DNA from: an uncultured Bacteroidales bacterium
GTDB lineage: Bacteria; Bacteroidota; Bacteroidia; Bacteroidales; UBA932
Assembly: GCA_900316795.1 (NCBI GenBank)
Contig: ONEF01000003.1
Span: 1-64,000 of the forward strand
DNA length: 64,000 bases
Direction of reading: 5' to 3'
Below the pieces are notes generated by a model. The model did not search any database, had not been told where the DNA came from, and saw only the letters and a list, made by a program, of their open reading frames with translations. Position 1 is the first letter of the stretch. Every line of letters starts with the position of its first letter. A program made the translations under genes and the position numbers. Shown here piece after piece: positions 22,844 through 30,751 of the stretch.

Positions 22844-23065
22844 ATGCTTAGAGGATTCGTAAACGCAAAGTGCCCCCACTGCGGGCACAGGTTCAAGGCT
22901 CCTGACATTGAAAAGGATGCTTCCATTTATTCAGAACCGGTCAACTGCCCCAACTGCGGCAAGAAAGTGGAGATAGGATTAGGTTCCGGCCAGGACGGCG
23001 ACCTGTTCTCAGGTATTTGGAAAATACTGAAGGACTTGGTCTTCGGCAAGCCTCCTGTCATTTGA
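22844..23065 (+). CDS. Cassette 2, gene C: zinc-ribbon protein
   Basis: A 73-residue protein with CPHCGHRF and CPNCGKKV, the same CxxC-CxxC spacing as at 19587, and a longer C-terminal helix (SGIWKILKDLVFGK). The start MLRGFVNAKC is shared. It precedes the DUF445 gene by 39 nt. Confidence 0.8.
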   Translation: MLRGFVNAKCPHCGHRFKAPDIEKDASIYSEPVNCPNCGKKVEIGLGSGQDGDLFSGIWKILKDLVFGKPPVI

Positions 23066-23104
23066 GGCCTGGCGGATATTGTCTTGACGCAATACAACTG
23101 ACTT

Positions 23105-24007
23105 ATGGACTGGTCTCAAATCATTTTCAACACCGTGCTCTGCGGCCTCGTAGGCTGGGGCACCAACAAGATAGCCATACACTGGCTGTTCCACCCCTTG
23201 TACCCCAAGCACATCCTGGGCCTCAGAGCACTACCTCCCGTACAGGGAGTCATCCCGAAGAACAAGGAAAAACTTGCTGATGCCATAGCCAAGGCTGTAA
23301 GCCGCAACCTCCTCAACCAGGACGTTCTCAGAAAGGAGCTCCTGTCCAAGGAGATGACGGAAAAAGTCAGCCTTGGCGTCAGCCGTTTCCTGGAAAGGCA
23401 GAGGACCAGCTCCCAGCCTCTGGGGAAAGTCCTGGAAGATGTCCTCCGGAAAGACAACATGGACAGCCTGATGGCCCAGATTCCGGCCTTGTCTGAAAAC
23501 ATCCTCGAGAGCATCAGGGAATCCGACATAGCCAGCATTATCGCTGACAAGGCTACCGACCACCTTACCAGAAACAGATGGCTGCTTTCAATCTTCAGCG
23601 ATTCTATCAGGGCTTACCTTACTGCCACCGTCACAGACCTGATCCAAGATCTGGAGGCAGCCCCTATCTCCGCCTTCATCAGCAAGAAAGCCGAAAAGCT
23701 TCTCAATACCCCTCTCAACTCCCTCCTCCAGAACAAGGAAGACTTCCTGCTCAGGCTCCAGGACACTGCTGTCAACGCCTACACCAGTTTCATTGAGAAC
23801 CGCGCTCCTGATATCCTGAACACCATAGACATCTACGGCATTGTCAAAAAGCGCATTGACGAAATGGACCTCGAGGAAGTGGAGAAGATGACCAAGGACG
23901 TCATAAACAACCAGCTCCAATGGCTCATCTGGGCCGGCCTTTTCCTCGGTCTGGGCACCGGATTCCTGGTAAGCCTGGTGGATCAGCTGTACCGTGTTCT
24001 GGACTAA
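23105..24007 (+). CDS. DUF445 family membrane protein
   Basis: A 300-residue protein of the DUF445 (YheB-like) family. The N-terminal TM segment is IIFNTVLCGLVGWGTNKIAI, followed by the family hallmark HWLFHPLYPKHILGLRALPP and GVIPKNKEKLADAIAKAVS. A long coiled helical domain follows (residues about 50-265). A second TM segment (LQWLIWAGLFLGLGTGFLVS) closes the protein. In other bacteria the family is linked to envelope and spore-coat matters, but the role is unclear. It is the terminal gene of cassette 2. Confidence 0.85.
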   Translation: MDWSQIIFNTVLCGLVGWGTNKIAIHWLFHPLYPKHILGLRALPPVQGVIPKNKEKLADAIAKAVSRNLLNQDVLRKELLSKEMTEKVSLGVSRFLERQRTSSQPLGKVLEDVLRKDNMDSLMAQIPALSENILESIRESDIASIIADKATDHLTRNRWLLSIFSDSIRAYLTATVTDLIQDLEAAPISAFISKKAEKLLNTPLNSLLQNKEDFLLRLQDTAVNAYTSFIENRAPDILNTIDIYGIVKKRIDEMDLEEVEKMTKDVINNQLQWLIWAGLFLGLGTGFLVSLVDQLYRVLD

Positions 24008-24258
24008 ACGAACCCTCATACTCCAACAAACTCTCCCTTCCGACACCAAAACAATAAACCTAACATCTCGAATAACTAAAAAGCCACAAAATGTTGGGTT
24101 TGAACTTTTTTGAACCTGCAAAATCCGATAGAATTTCCAAACTTTGTATGCAGAAGCAACATTTACCTAAGTCTGCTTCAAAACAAAAAGATTTATGGCA
24201 TTGTTTATCGTAACAACAAAGCGCAAGAAAAACCGATTAGAAACTTAATACATTAACT

Positions 24259-24414
24259 ATGGCAAGGGATGAGAGAACAGTATTTGACCTCGATGAAGAC
24301 GAATACAACGACTATGAAGAACACCCAGAAAACTGGGAAGATGTAACAGAAAACTCATACGAAGATGGATATGATTTAATGTATCCAGACGAAGATTCCA
24401 GACCCGATGATTAA
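24259..24414 (+). CDS. Very acidic 51-aa protein
   Basis: A short frame with about 22 Asp/Glu residues and only two Arg and no Lys (start MARDERTVFDLDEDEYNDYE, end YPDEDSRPDD). No family recognised. It opens the AT-rich insert, and its context before a membrane protein and a radical SAM locus suggests a transferred unit. DNA-mimic or immunity-like roles are possible but speculative. The 250 nt before it contain no other gene I can support. Confidence 0.5.
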   Translation: MARDERTVFDLDEDEYNDYEEHPENWEDVTENSYEDGYDLMYPDEDSRPDD

Positions 24415-24479
24415 AGAATCTACTTTATAAGCTAAACTCTACTCCAATTACCGACATAACATAACTTAAAACTTCAGAT

Positions 24480-24863
24480 ATGGAGAGAACAGTAAAAACA
24501 AAAGAAGAGTTCCAAAAAGCTATTAATGAAAGAGTTGATAGAATTATTATCATAGGCCCGTATGCAGAAGAGCTTATCAGAAAAAAAAGAAAAAAGAAAA
24601 AAAGGTTATTGTGGGGAGGAGCGATACTAACTGCACTTTCTGCTGCAGCAATTCCATTCACATTTGGTGCATCGGCTACTGGAATTGTCGCTGGAATGGG
24701 ACTTACAGCAACAGCAGCAGCAACGCTTACTGTTTCAGCAGCTGAACTAGCTATTTTTTTTGCTGGAGTTATTGGCATAGTTGGTGTTGTTAAGGGCGCT
24801 AAAATAACATGGGATTACAATGATGGTAAATTAGTGGTAGAACCTAAATACAAAGATTCATAA
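24480..24863 (+). CDS. Two-TM protein with Lys-rich segment (127 aa)
   Basis: The N-terminal 40 residues are soluble and end in a basic run (RKKRKKKKR). Two hydrophobic helices follow, LLWGGAILTALSAAAIPF (about 43-60) and LAIFFAGVIGIVGVVKGA (about 91-108), with a Gly/Ala/Thr-rich stretch (ASATGIVAGMGLTATAAATL) between them. No family recognised. AT-rich codon use sets it apart from genes before 24 kb. In a RiPP locus it could be an immunity or export helper, but there is no direct evidence. Confidence 0.6.
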   Translation: MERTVKTKEEFQKAINERVDRIIIIGPYAEELIRKKRKKKKRLLWGGAILTALSAAAIPFTFGASATGIVAGMGLTATAAATLTVSAAELAIFFAGVIGIVGVVKGAKITWDYNDGKLVVEPKYKDS

Positions 24864-24928
24864 AGCAATATAATAAAGTATTATACTTAATCGAAAAACA
24901 TTTTATTAACCATATTAACCTTTCAATT

Positions 24929-25039
24929 ATGAATATTGAGTACACAGTTAAAACTTATGATCCCAAAGAGAAACTCACTCTTGTATGGGGATGTTTCTTT
25001 AGTTGTTGCACACATGTTAACAGAGGAACTGATTATTAA
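24929..25039 (+). CDS. Candidate RiPP precursor peptide (36 aa)
   Basis: A 36-residue frame with an acidic/polar leader (MNIEYTVKTYDPKEKLTL, residues 1-18) and a core containing W20, C22, C26 and C27 (VWGCFFSCCTHVNRGTDY, residues 19-36). It ends 9 nt before the radical SAM start codon, the classic place for a precursor. No GG-type leader cleavage site is present, so it is not a bacteriocin of the GG class. It is not a known precursor family to me. Likely modifications are thioether or cyclophane crosslinks at Cys, Trp or Phe. Confidence 0.6.
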   Translation: MNIEYTVKTYDPKEKLTLVWGCFFSCCTHVNRGTDY

Positions 25040-25048
25040 TTTGTGAAC

Positions 25049-26383
25049 ATGAAAAAGAGCATATCTGTTCCACTTGGAAAACTCTACCAGTTTCCTCAAT
25101 GGAAACTGGTAGAGTTTTCTAAAAAGTATCTCATCATCTTTCCAGAAACTGCAAAGTGGATAGTTTTGGATAACAAAGCCCAGGTTAATTTCTTTATTAA
25201 TCTTAATAACCAATCTTTAAAAAAAGCATTAGCAATTTCCACAAATGTACCTAAAGAAGATTATGAAAATGTAATTACACAGATTGAAGCTAGAAATGTA
25301 TTAGACACAGAGGTTGTCAGTTCTAACAAAGGTGAAAAATCCATGCATTTTTATTTGACCAATGCATGCAATTTGCGTTGCCCGCACTGCTACATGTTTG
25401 CTGGTATTAAGCACCATGACGAACTTACGTATAAATCAATTATTACTATTCTGAAGGCATTCAAACAAAACAAGGGAAAACGCGTTAATTTTTCGGGGGG
25501 AGAAATAGGACTAAGATCTGATCTTGTTGATATTGTCAGATATTCTAAACATTTAGGTCTAAATAATAACCTGCTAACAAATGGTACTCTATGGACAAAG
25601 GAACTTATTTCTGAAATTTCTCCTTTCGTTGATTCCGTACAAATTAGTATAGACGGTTATTCAGAAACCACAAATGCTTTGATTAGAGGAAAGGGGAACT
25701 TTATGAGAGCCTTAGAATGTGCTGAAACTTTCATCAGATTCAAAGTCGACACAACAATTGCAGTTACTCCATTGTGGAACAAAAATCTGAAGACCGAAAT
25801 AAAGCATTACTTAGACTTTGCAAAAGAGTTATCTGCTAAATATTCTGATTGTGATTTATTTCATATCAGATTCTCAGCTGAAATGTTAGACGGAAGAAAA
25901 GTAAAATTAACGGATAAAGAAAGAAAAGAGTACAATGAAACAATGCTTAGTTTGTTTTCAAGCTATCATGAAACAGACATGTCTTTGTATCCCTTTGTAA
26001 TGCAAAGAAGAAGCAATATTATACTAGACAATTGTCTATATGGAGAATTGGCTGTTTCTTCCAATGGTGATGCATACTGTTGTTCAAGAATCGGCGATGT
26101 TTCAAAAATTGGTAATTTTAAAACGGACAACATAGAGATAATATTTAAAGCTCTTGAAAAAGCTTCATTCCTTTCAAATATTAATAATCTCAAACCATGT
26201 TGTTCTTGTGAGCTTAAATATATATGTGGAGGAGGCTGTAGAATTGATTACTTCAAGACACTTATTAAAAACAACCCTCTTTCTTTGGAATCATATGATA
26301 TACCACCACGTAAATGCGGGAAGGAAAACAAAAGGATTCTTTACGACTTAATGCTCAAAACCAATAGATTAATATTCCAATGA
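25049..26383 (+). CDS. Radical SAM/SPASM peptide maturase
   Basis: A 444-residue enzyme starting at ATG 25049. Residues 1-90 (LYQFPQWKLVEFS, ITQIEARNVLD) look like a PqqD-type peptide-recognition region. The radical SAM cluster is C107-x3-C111-x2-C114 (CNLRCPHC), followed by NFSGGEIGLR and LLTNGTLW. The C-terminal SPASM domain has CLYGELAVSSNGDAYCC, then KPCCSCELKYICGGGCR, which bind auxiliary Fe-S clusters. It should modify the peptide encoded at 24929. The gene is visibly AT-rich compared with its surroundings, pointing to transfer. No transporter or protease is found next to it. Confidence 0.9.
   Translation: MKKSISVPLGKLYQFPQWKLVEFSKKYLIIFPETAKWIVLDNKAQVNFFINLNNQSLKKALAISTNVPKEDYENVITQIEARNVLDTEVVSSNKGEKSMHFYLTNACNLRCPHCYMFAGIKHHDELTYKSIITILKAFKQNKGKRVNFSGGEIGLRSDLVDIVRYSKHLGLNNNLLTNGTLWTKELISEISPFVDSVQISIDGYSETTNALIRGKGNFMRALECAETFIRFKVDTTIAVTPLWNKNLKTEIKHYLDFAKELSAKYSDCDLFHIRFSAEMLDGRKVKLTDKERKEYNETMLSLFSSYHETDMSLYPFVMQRRSNIILDNCLYGELAVSSNGDAYCCSRIGDVSKIGNFKTDNIEIIFKALEKASFLSNINNLKPCCSCELKYICGGGCRIDYFKTLIKNNPLSLESYDIPPRKCGKENKRILYDLMLKTNRLIFQ
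25077..25119 (+). repeat. Perfect 19-bp hairpin inside the radical SAM start
   Basis: GAAAACTCTACCAGTTTCC (25077-25095) pairs perfectly with GGAAACTGGTAGAGTTTTC (25101-25119) around TCAAT. It falls in codons 10-24 of the enzyme gene, 38 nt after the precursor stop. In mRNA it would be a very stable stem and could limit translation or stabilise the upstream precursor message. Confidence 0.85.
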
Positions 26384-26710
26384 TTCATACATTTTTTTTG
26401 AGATACCGTCGTGGAAACGAAATTTAAGACACCTGGTAATACACTATCCAACAATAATCTCCTATGAAAAGAACATTGCTGTCCGGATCAATTAATCATG
26501 ATATAAGCGTCCAGACATATACCTTCTTCAGGAGCAACTATATGATGGTATTCAATACAATACTGCAAAACAATGAGTTCTAATCAAAAAAATACCTAAA
26601 CCATATAAGTCATTTAAATTAAATTATTTACAAACAGCTGAAGAACTTTTCTCCGGACTGAAGTATATTCCCTTATATATTCTTCGACTCGTGATTTATG
26701 TATAGTGATC
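26384..26710 (+). other. Gene-poor 327-nt stretch with short broken frames
   Basis: An ATG overlaps the radical SAM stop (ATGA) and reads MIHTFFLRYRRGNEI before a TAA, as if a coupled third gene were cut short. Further on, ATG 26464 opens a 39-residue frame (MKRTLLSGSINHD...) to 26583. Other frames hold short runs only. This may be the decayed end of the RiPP locus; I cannot support a gene here. Confidence 0.4.
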
Positions 26711-27238
26711 ATGTCACAGATAAATAGTTTTGCAAAAGCCATCCAGGCCAGGACCGGATGGTCGGACGCCATCATAAACTCGCTGAGTTCAGTTGAGGAG
26801 GCGGAAATCTATATCAAGGCAGGGCTGAAGGAAGCCGTGATTGGCGGAAGGCCGGCTCTGGTAAGAACAGATATAGACTGGGCAGATTACAGCATAAGGC
26901 GCAACACTTGGCTAAGGGATTCTCCTCAGCAGGGGCTGAAGGACTATGACAAGTGGGCCGAATACAACAATGCAGATCTCATCGGTGAAGGATACCCTCC
27001 AAGAGACAAGAATGGAGACCCTTACGAACTTCACCACATAGGGCAGAAGCAGGACTCCCCTCTTGCCGAGCTTACCTGGGCCGAGCACATGGGAAACGGC
27101 AACAACAAGATTCTGCACCAGGCAGGCAAGGAGTCTGAAATCTACCGCGATGTTTTTGACAAAGAGAAGTCATACTACTGGCAGGCAAGGTTCAGGGCTT
27201 TCAGCAAGGCTGAGCTGGAGAGGATATATCATCGCTGA
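26711..27238 (+). CDS. LHH-type HNH/EndoVII nuclease, stand-alone
   Basis: A 175-residue protein (ATG 26711; a GTG at 26705 is also in frame). The C-terminal half has DPYELHHIGQKQDSPLAEL with His108-His109, the signature of the LHH family of HNH/ENDO VII nucleases, and TWAEHMGNGNNKILHQ. This domain is usually the toxic tip of polymorphic toxins or a contact-dependent toxin. Here it has only a short N-terminal part (AKAIQARTGWSDAIINSL) and no export domain. No immunity gene is recognisable beside it. It may be an orphan toxin cartridge or a domestic nuclease. Confidence 0.75.
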   Translation: MSQINSFAKAIQARTGWSDAIINSLSSVEEAEIYIKAGLKEAVIGGRPALVRTDIDWADYSIRRNTWLRDSPQQGLKDYDKWAEYNNADLIGEGYPPRDKNGDPYELHHIGQKQDSPLAELTWAEHMGNGNNKILHQAGKESEIYRDVFDKEKSYYWQARFRAFSKAELERIYHR

Positions 27239-27256
27239 GGAAGATTATTCACAAAA

Positions 27257-28651
27257 TCAGAAGCTGAATCCGGCTCCGAGGGTGAGGCCTATGGTCTTGA
27301 AACTTATGGTGTGGACTCCGGCACTCAGGCAGAGGCTGTTGTGGAGCCCGAACGGAGAGTAGAGCAAACCAGCTTCAAGAGCCAGTCCGGTGGAGGTGCG
27401 GTCCGTTACCTTTGCCCAGTGGCCGGAAGTGGTTTGCCAGCAGACGTTTCTGCTGCCGTAACCGGCACCGGCGAAGATATTTAATTGAGGTGTTTCTCTC
27501 AGCTGGAACAGCAAGCCGGCAGTGGCGGACTGCAGAGAAACCTTGTGGCTTCCGGTAAGATGTGAAGGGTCTTCAGAAGAATCAATGGACAGGTCAGAAG
27601 AAACCGACGTGAAATTGCTCCTGTAAGAAGCGTATATGCCAAAAGCGCTGCTGCGGAACTTTACGCCAAGCATTGCCCCGGCATTCCATTCTGGCGAGAA
27701 TCCTATCTGGGCAACGGCAAAAACCGAAGGAGCCTCAGGCCGGGCGGCTGGAACAGGCTGCTCTTGAGAGGCTTTGGAGGTTAAGGTATCTGTTTCTGCA
27801 TCAGCAACCGTGGCTGGTTCAGTTATTGCAGCCGTGGCAGGCTCTCTGGTTGCAGTAGCCGTAGAATCAGGCAATGAACTTTGAGGCAAAATTGCAACAG
27901 AGGTATCCCGGCTAGCAAGAACGGCTTCTGTTGCCGGCTGGGAAACAGGTTCTTTTTTCTCTGCCTTTTGGGGCGGTGGAGAAACGGCGGCGGGATTTGT
28001 GGTGCGGATTCCGAGAATGGTTTCTATCTGACCGGCTTCCCGGTCAATGTGCGCCATCTGGGCTTTGATTCCTTTGCCTGAAGGAGTGTAGGATCTGGAA
28101 GAGAGAGCTTTACGTAGGGAGTTGGCCTGCTGCTGCAAAGATTTCAGCTCACTGGCGTTGTTGCCAGGAAGGCTGCTCAGGTATGCTATGGCCCATCTGC
28201 AGAGAGTAAGGGCATCTTCTGCATCCTGCATCTGGCCGGAGGACGAGAAACGCAGCCTGGCCGCCTGGGCAGAAGCTTTCAGCTCGTTTACCTTCTGGCG
28301 CCTTGGCTGGAAGAGCCGCTGGATTTCATTGCCGGAGAGATAACGCAGATATTTGCCGTTGTATGTAATCTGGTGGGTTGCCTTGCGGATGTCCTGGGAA
28401 TAGGTCTTCATAAGTGGCAGGAACTTTGCTCTCGGACAGGTGAAGCCGGCCGCATAGGCAAGTTTGGAAGTTATGCCGTCAAGTGCCTTCTTCTGGGTGG
28501 AGCCTTCCGCCCAGATCATCTTAGGGTCACTTTTTATCTGCTGCGGGTTCTGGGCATGAAGGGCAGAAGAAGCCGCCAAGCCCAGCAGCAAGACTATCAT
28601 CAAGTATATGGCTCTTGTCCTGTCCATTTCAAGATTCATTCTGCTTGTCAT
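27257..28651 (-). CDS. Outer-membrane barrel protein with long linker (464 aa)
   Basis: The N terminus has a signal segment (IYLMIVLLLGLAASSALHA-QN). Residues about 40-215 form a helical domain beginning SDPKMIWAEGSTQKKALDGI, of the LPP20/flagellar-assembly-like type. A Pro/Ala/Thr/Glu-rich linker spans about 220-310. The last 150 residues are strands with alternating pattern, ending GLTLGAGFSF, a typical barrel with C-terminal Phe. Its start overlaps the end of the gene at 28629, so the two are co-transcribed; initiation could be at either of the first Met codons. Confidence 0.7.
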   Translation of the reverse strand: MTSRMNLEMDRTRAIYLMIVLLLGLAASSALHAQNPQQIKSDPKMIWAEGSTQKKALDGITSKLAYAAGFTCPRAKFLPLMKTYSQDIRKATHQITYNGKYLRYLSGNEIQRLFQPRRQKVNELKASAQAARLRFSSSGQMQDAEDALTLCRWAIAYLSSLPGNNASELKSLQQQANSLRKALSSRSYTPSGKGIKAQMAHIDREAGQIETILGIRTTNPAAVSPPPQKAEKKEPVSQPATEAVLASRDTSVAILPQSSLPDSTATATREPATAAITEPATVADAETDTLTSKASQEQPVPAARPEAPSVFAVAQIGFSPEWNAGAMLGVKFRSSAFGIYASYRSNFTSVSSDLSIDSSEDPSHLTGSHKVSLQSATAGLLFQLRETPQLNIFAGAGYGSRNVCWQTTSGHWAKVTDRTSTGLALEAGLLYSPFGLHNSLCLSAGVHTISFKTIGLTLGAGFSF

Positions 28652-29195
28652 CCCCGATCTCCTTGTTCCCTGACATTCCGTAAGTGGAGGTTATCTGACG
28701 GAACCTTGCCACCTGGTCTTCATCCATGAAGCCGCGCTTCATCTTCAGCAGGTTCTCTATCTTCCTCCTGAGCGGGAGCAGTTTTTCTTCTGCTCCGCGA
28801 TGGCCTCTGACCTGGCTGCACATCGCTGAGAAATCAGAATATGCGGCCAGCACCGTTTCCCAGTACTGGCGGTCGTCTTCAAGGACTTTGTCGTAAAGAT
28901 CCTGGCAGCTTTCCTCCAGTTCCTGACGGGAAGAGCCCTCGGCAAAGATGCGGCCCCACTTGTCGCTGAGCATATAGCTGCCGTAACGGTAAAGGAGGGC
29001 GATGTCGTCTGTTATAAAGGTGATGCCGTCATACACCAGCGGCAGGATCTCTTTCTTCCGGTTGTCCAGCATACCGTATTTCCCGCCTTCGGATGCTATG
29101 TACCGCTGGTTGAAGCAATACACTTCCTGCCGGCCCTGCGCCCCGAGACGCAAGCTGGAAACAACTATCAGAATTATGGAGAAAAAAAATCTCAA
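28629..29195 (-). CDS. Exported WG-repeat-like protein
   Basis: A 188-residue protein with a signal peptide (MRFFFSIILIVVSSLRLGAQ). A single WG-like repeat (KYGMLDNRKKEILPLVYDGI) follows, then YGSYMLSDKWGRIFAEG, and a helical C-terminal half with charged residues. It is upstream of the barrel protein gene and overlaps it by 23 nt. It is divergent from the Ser/Thr kinase gene. Confidence 0.65.
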   Translation of the reverse strand: MRFFFSIILIVVSSLRLGAQGRQEVYCFNQRYIASEGGKYGMLDNRKKEILPLVYDGITFITDDIALLYRYGSYMLSDKWGRIFAEGSSRQELEESCQDLYDKVLEDDRQYWETVLAAYSDFSAMCSQVRGHRGAEEKLLPLRRKIENLLKMKRGFMDEDQVARFRQITSTYGMSGNKEIGDDKQNES

Positions 29196-29240
29196 GCCCC
29201 TGGTTTTTTACAAAGTGTAAATTTACGAATAATATACTAT

Positions 29241-29271
29241 TTTGAAAACTACGCATCATGGAGTATCTTTG
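29241..29271 (+). promoter_or_regulatory. Canonical promoter of the kinase gene
   Basis: TTTG (29241-29244) and TATCTTTG (29264-29271) are separated by 19 nt, matching the Bacteroidota -33/-7 consensus. The ATG at 29297 follows 25 nt later. Confidence 0.7.
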
Positions 29272-29296
29272 CAAAAGCAAAACCTAACCGTCAGCA

Positions 29297-30196
29297 ATGG
29301 AGTCTCAATCAGGATTTTTCAGAAGCCCTACAGAAGTTTTTTCCAGACTGTATTCTTCTCTGGAACCCGTCAACGCCGCGGGGGCCGGCTTCACTGTCCT
29401 GTACAGGAGCCGCAGCGGAGGAAGAAACAGGCTGTACAAATGCCTCAAGGAGCCTCTCAGGGAAGACTCTCTGTACCAGAACCTGCTGCGCAAGGAGTTT
29501 GAGATAGGATATATGCTCTCACACCCAGGCATCTGCGAGTATTACGCCTTTGTGGAAATCCCCTCTCTGGGACGCTGCATTGAGATGGAGTGGATAGACG
29601 GCAAAACCCTCCAGGAAAGAATCGAGGAAGGCAGCCTCACGGAAAAGACTGCCCGCAAGATACTGGTGGAACTCTGCGATGCCCTGGACTACATGCACCA
29701 CAAGCAGATTGTGCACCGGGACCTCAAACCGGAAAACATAATGGTCACATCCAACGGAGAAAACGCGAAGATCATAGACTTCGGGTTCTCGGACTCAGAC
29801 TCCCATCTGCTGGGAAAGACTCCTGCAGGAACGCAGATGTTTGCATCTCCGGAACTGACGGCCGGCGAGGAGACGGACTGCAGGGCTGACATCTATTCTC
29901 TGGGCAAGATAATGGCATTGATGCCAGGCAGATATAAATCCATCGCCGAGAAATGCACAATGCCAGCCAAGGAAGACAGATATGCCTCCGCCTCAGAAGT
30001 CAAGGCGGCACTTGAGGCATCGAGGAAAAGAATATGGCCTTTCGCCGCCGCCATAGTCATCCTGGCAGCAGCCATAGTTTACGGTGTCATGGCTTTTTAC
30101 GCTAAAAAATCCGAGAAGACCGTGGATGAAATGTTCAGCCAGACCACAGACATGATCATAGAGGCCGGCTACCCGAAATCCTCCGGACAAGAGTAA
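29297..30196 (+). CDS. Membrane-anchored Hanks-type Ser/Thr kinase
   Basis: A 299-residue kinase. The nucleotide lysine is in NRLYKCLKEP (about residue 48). The catalytic loop is H140-R-D-L-K-P-E-N, and the Mg loop is D161-F-G. The activation segment ends in GTQMFASPEL, and the F-helix has DCRADIYSLGKIM. One TM segment (PFAAAIVILAAAIVYGVMAF, about 248-267) places the kinase domain in the cytoplasm with about 32 residues outside. Its 3' end overlaps the convergent gene at 30156 by 41 nt. No phosphatase partner is adjacent. Confidence 0.9.
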   Translation: MESQSGFFRSPTEVFSRLYSSLEPVNAAGAGFTVLYRSRSGGRNRLYKCLKEPLREDSLYQNLLRKEFEIGYMLSHPGICEYYAFVEIPSLGRCIEMEWIDGKTLQERIEEGSLTEKTARKILVELCDALDYMHHKQIVHRDLKPENIMVTSNGENAKIIDFGFSDSDSHLLGKTPAGTQMFASPELTAGEETDCRADIYSLGKIMALMPGRYKSIAEKCTMPAKEDRYASASEVKAALEASRKRIWPFAAAIVILAAAIVYGVMAFYAKKSEKTVDEMFSQTTDMIIEAGYPKSSGQE

Positions 30197-30746
30197 GCCC
30201 GTCCTTTACGCCTGCTGCATACATGCTGGTCTTGGCACCCTCCCTCTCAATGTGGGAAATGTAAAGCGGATATCCCTTTATGAAAGACACTGACTGGAAC
30301 TCGTCCCCTTCTTGAAGTTTGGAGTTCCGGTTGCTGAGGACGCGGTAACGGTTGCTCCCCAGATATTCAAGTTCCACCACACGGTTAGGATTCCAGCCCA
30401 GAAGCACGTGGTCTCCACTTTCAAGTTCCCCTGACTCTACAAAATCCGTTGAAAGGAAGCCGGATGTAAAAGTCTTGTCAGTCTTGAGATATTCTGCGAA
30501 ACTGCGGAAATTATCGAACCCGACATACCTGGCCAGTATATCGCGCTTGCCTTCAGTAGGGTCAGACTTGTAGTTGTCGTACCCCCAGATTCTCCTGAGC
30601 GTACTTGGAGAAATTTTGGCCTTCACGGCAGCTTCTATGGACTCGGACAAAAGCTCAAAATCCTTTGGAGTGGCTAACCGCTGTTTCCACTTTGCCTCAA
30701 CTTTGGCTTTAAGGAATTCTATCTCAGGAAACTTTATGTTGTTCAT
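30156..30746 (-). CDS. HTH protein with C-terminal beta domain
   Basis: A 196-residue protein. Residues about 20-90 contain PKDFELLSESIEAAVKAKIS followed by PSTLRRIWGYDNY, a phage-repressor-like helix-turn-helix common in Bacteroidales. Residues about 105-196 form a strand-rich module (SGDHVLLGWNPNRVVELEYL, GSNRYRVLSN, KLQEGDEF). The family is conserved but not characterised to my knowledge. It overlaps the kinase 3' end and precedes the LRR lipoprotein gene in reverse order. Confidence 0.65.
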   Translation of the reverse strand: MNNIKFPEIEFLKAKVEAKWKQRLATPKDFELLSESIEAAVKAKISPSTLRRIWGYDNYKSDPTEGKRDILARYVGFDNFRSFAEYLKTDKTFTSGFLSTDFVESGELESGDHVLLGWNPNRVVELEYLGSNRYRVLSNRNSKLQEGDEFQSVSFIKGYPLYISHIEREGAKTSMYAAGVKDGLTLVRRISGSRPL

Positions 30747-30751
30747 TATAT

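Noticed and set aside
24149-24214. 21-codon frame directly after a TTTG box
   Set aside because: Too short, no conservation evidence and no partner gene.
26464-26583. 39-residue frame as second RiPP precursor
   Set aside because: No Cys, no leader-core layout and no ribosome-binding site; more likely debris.
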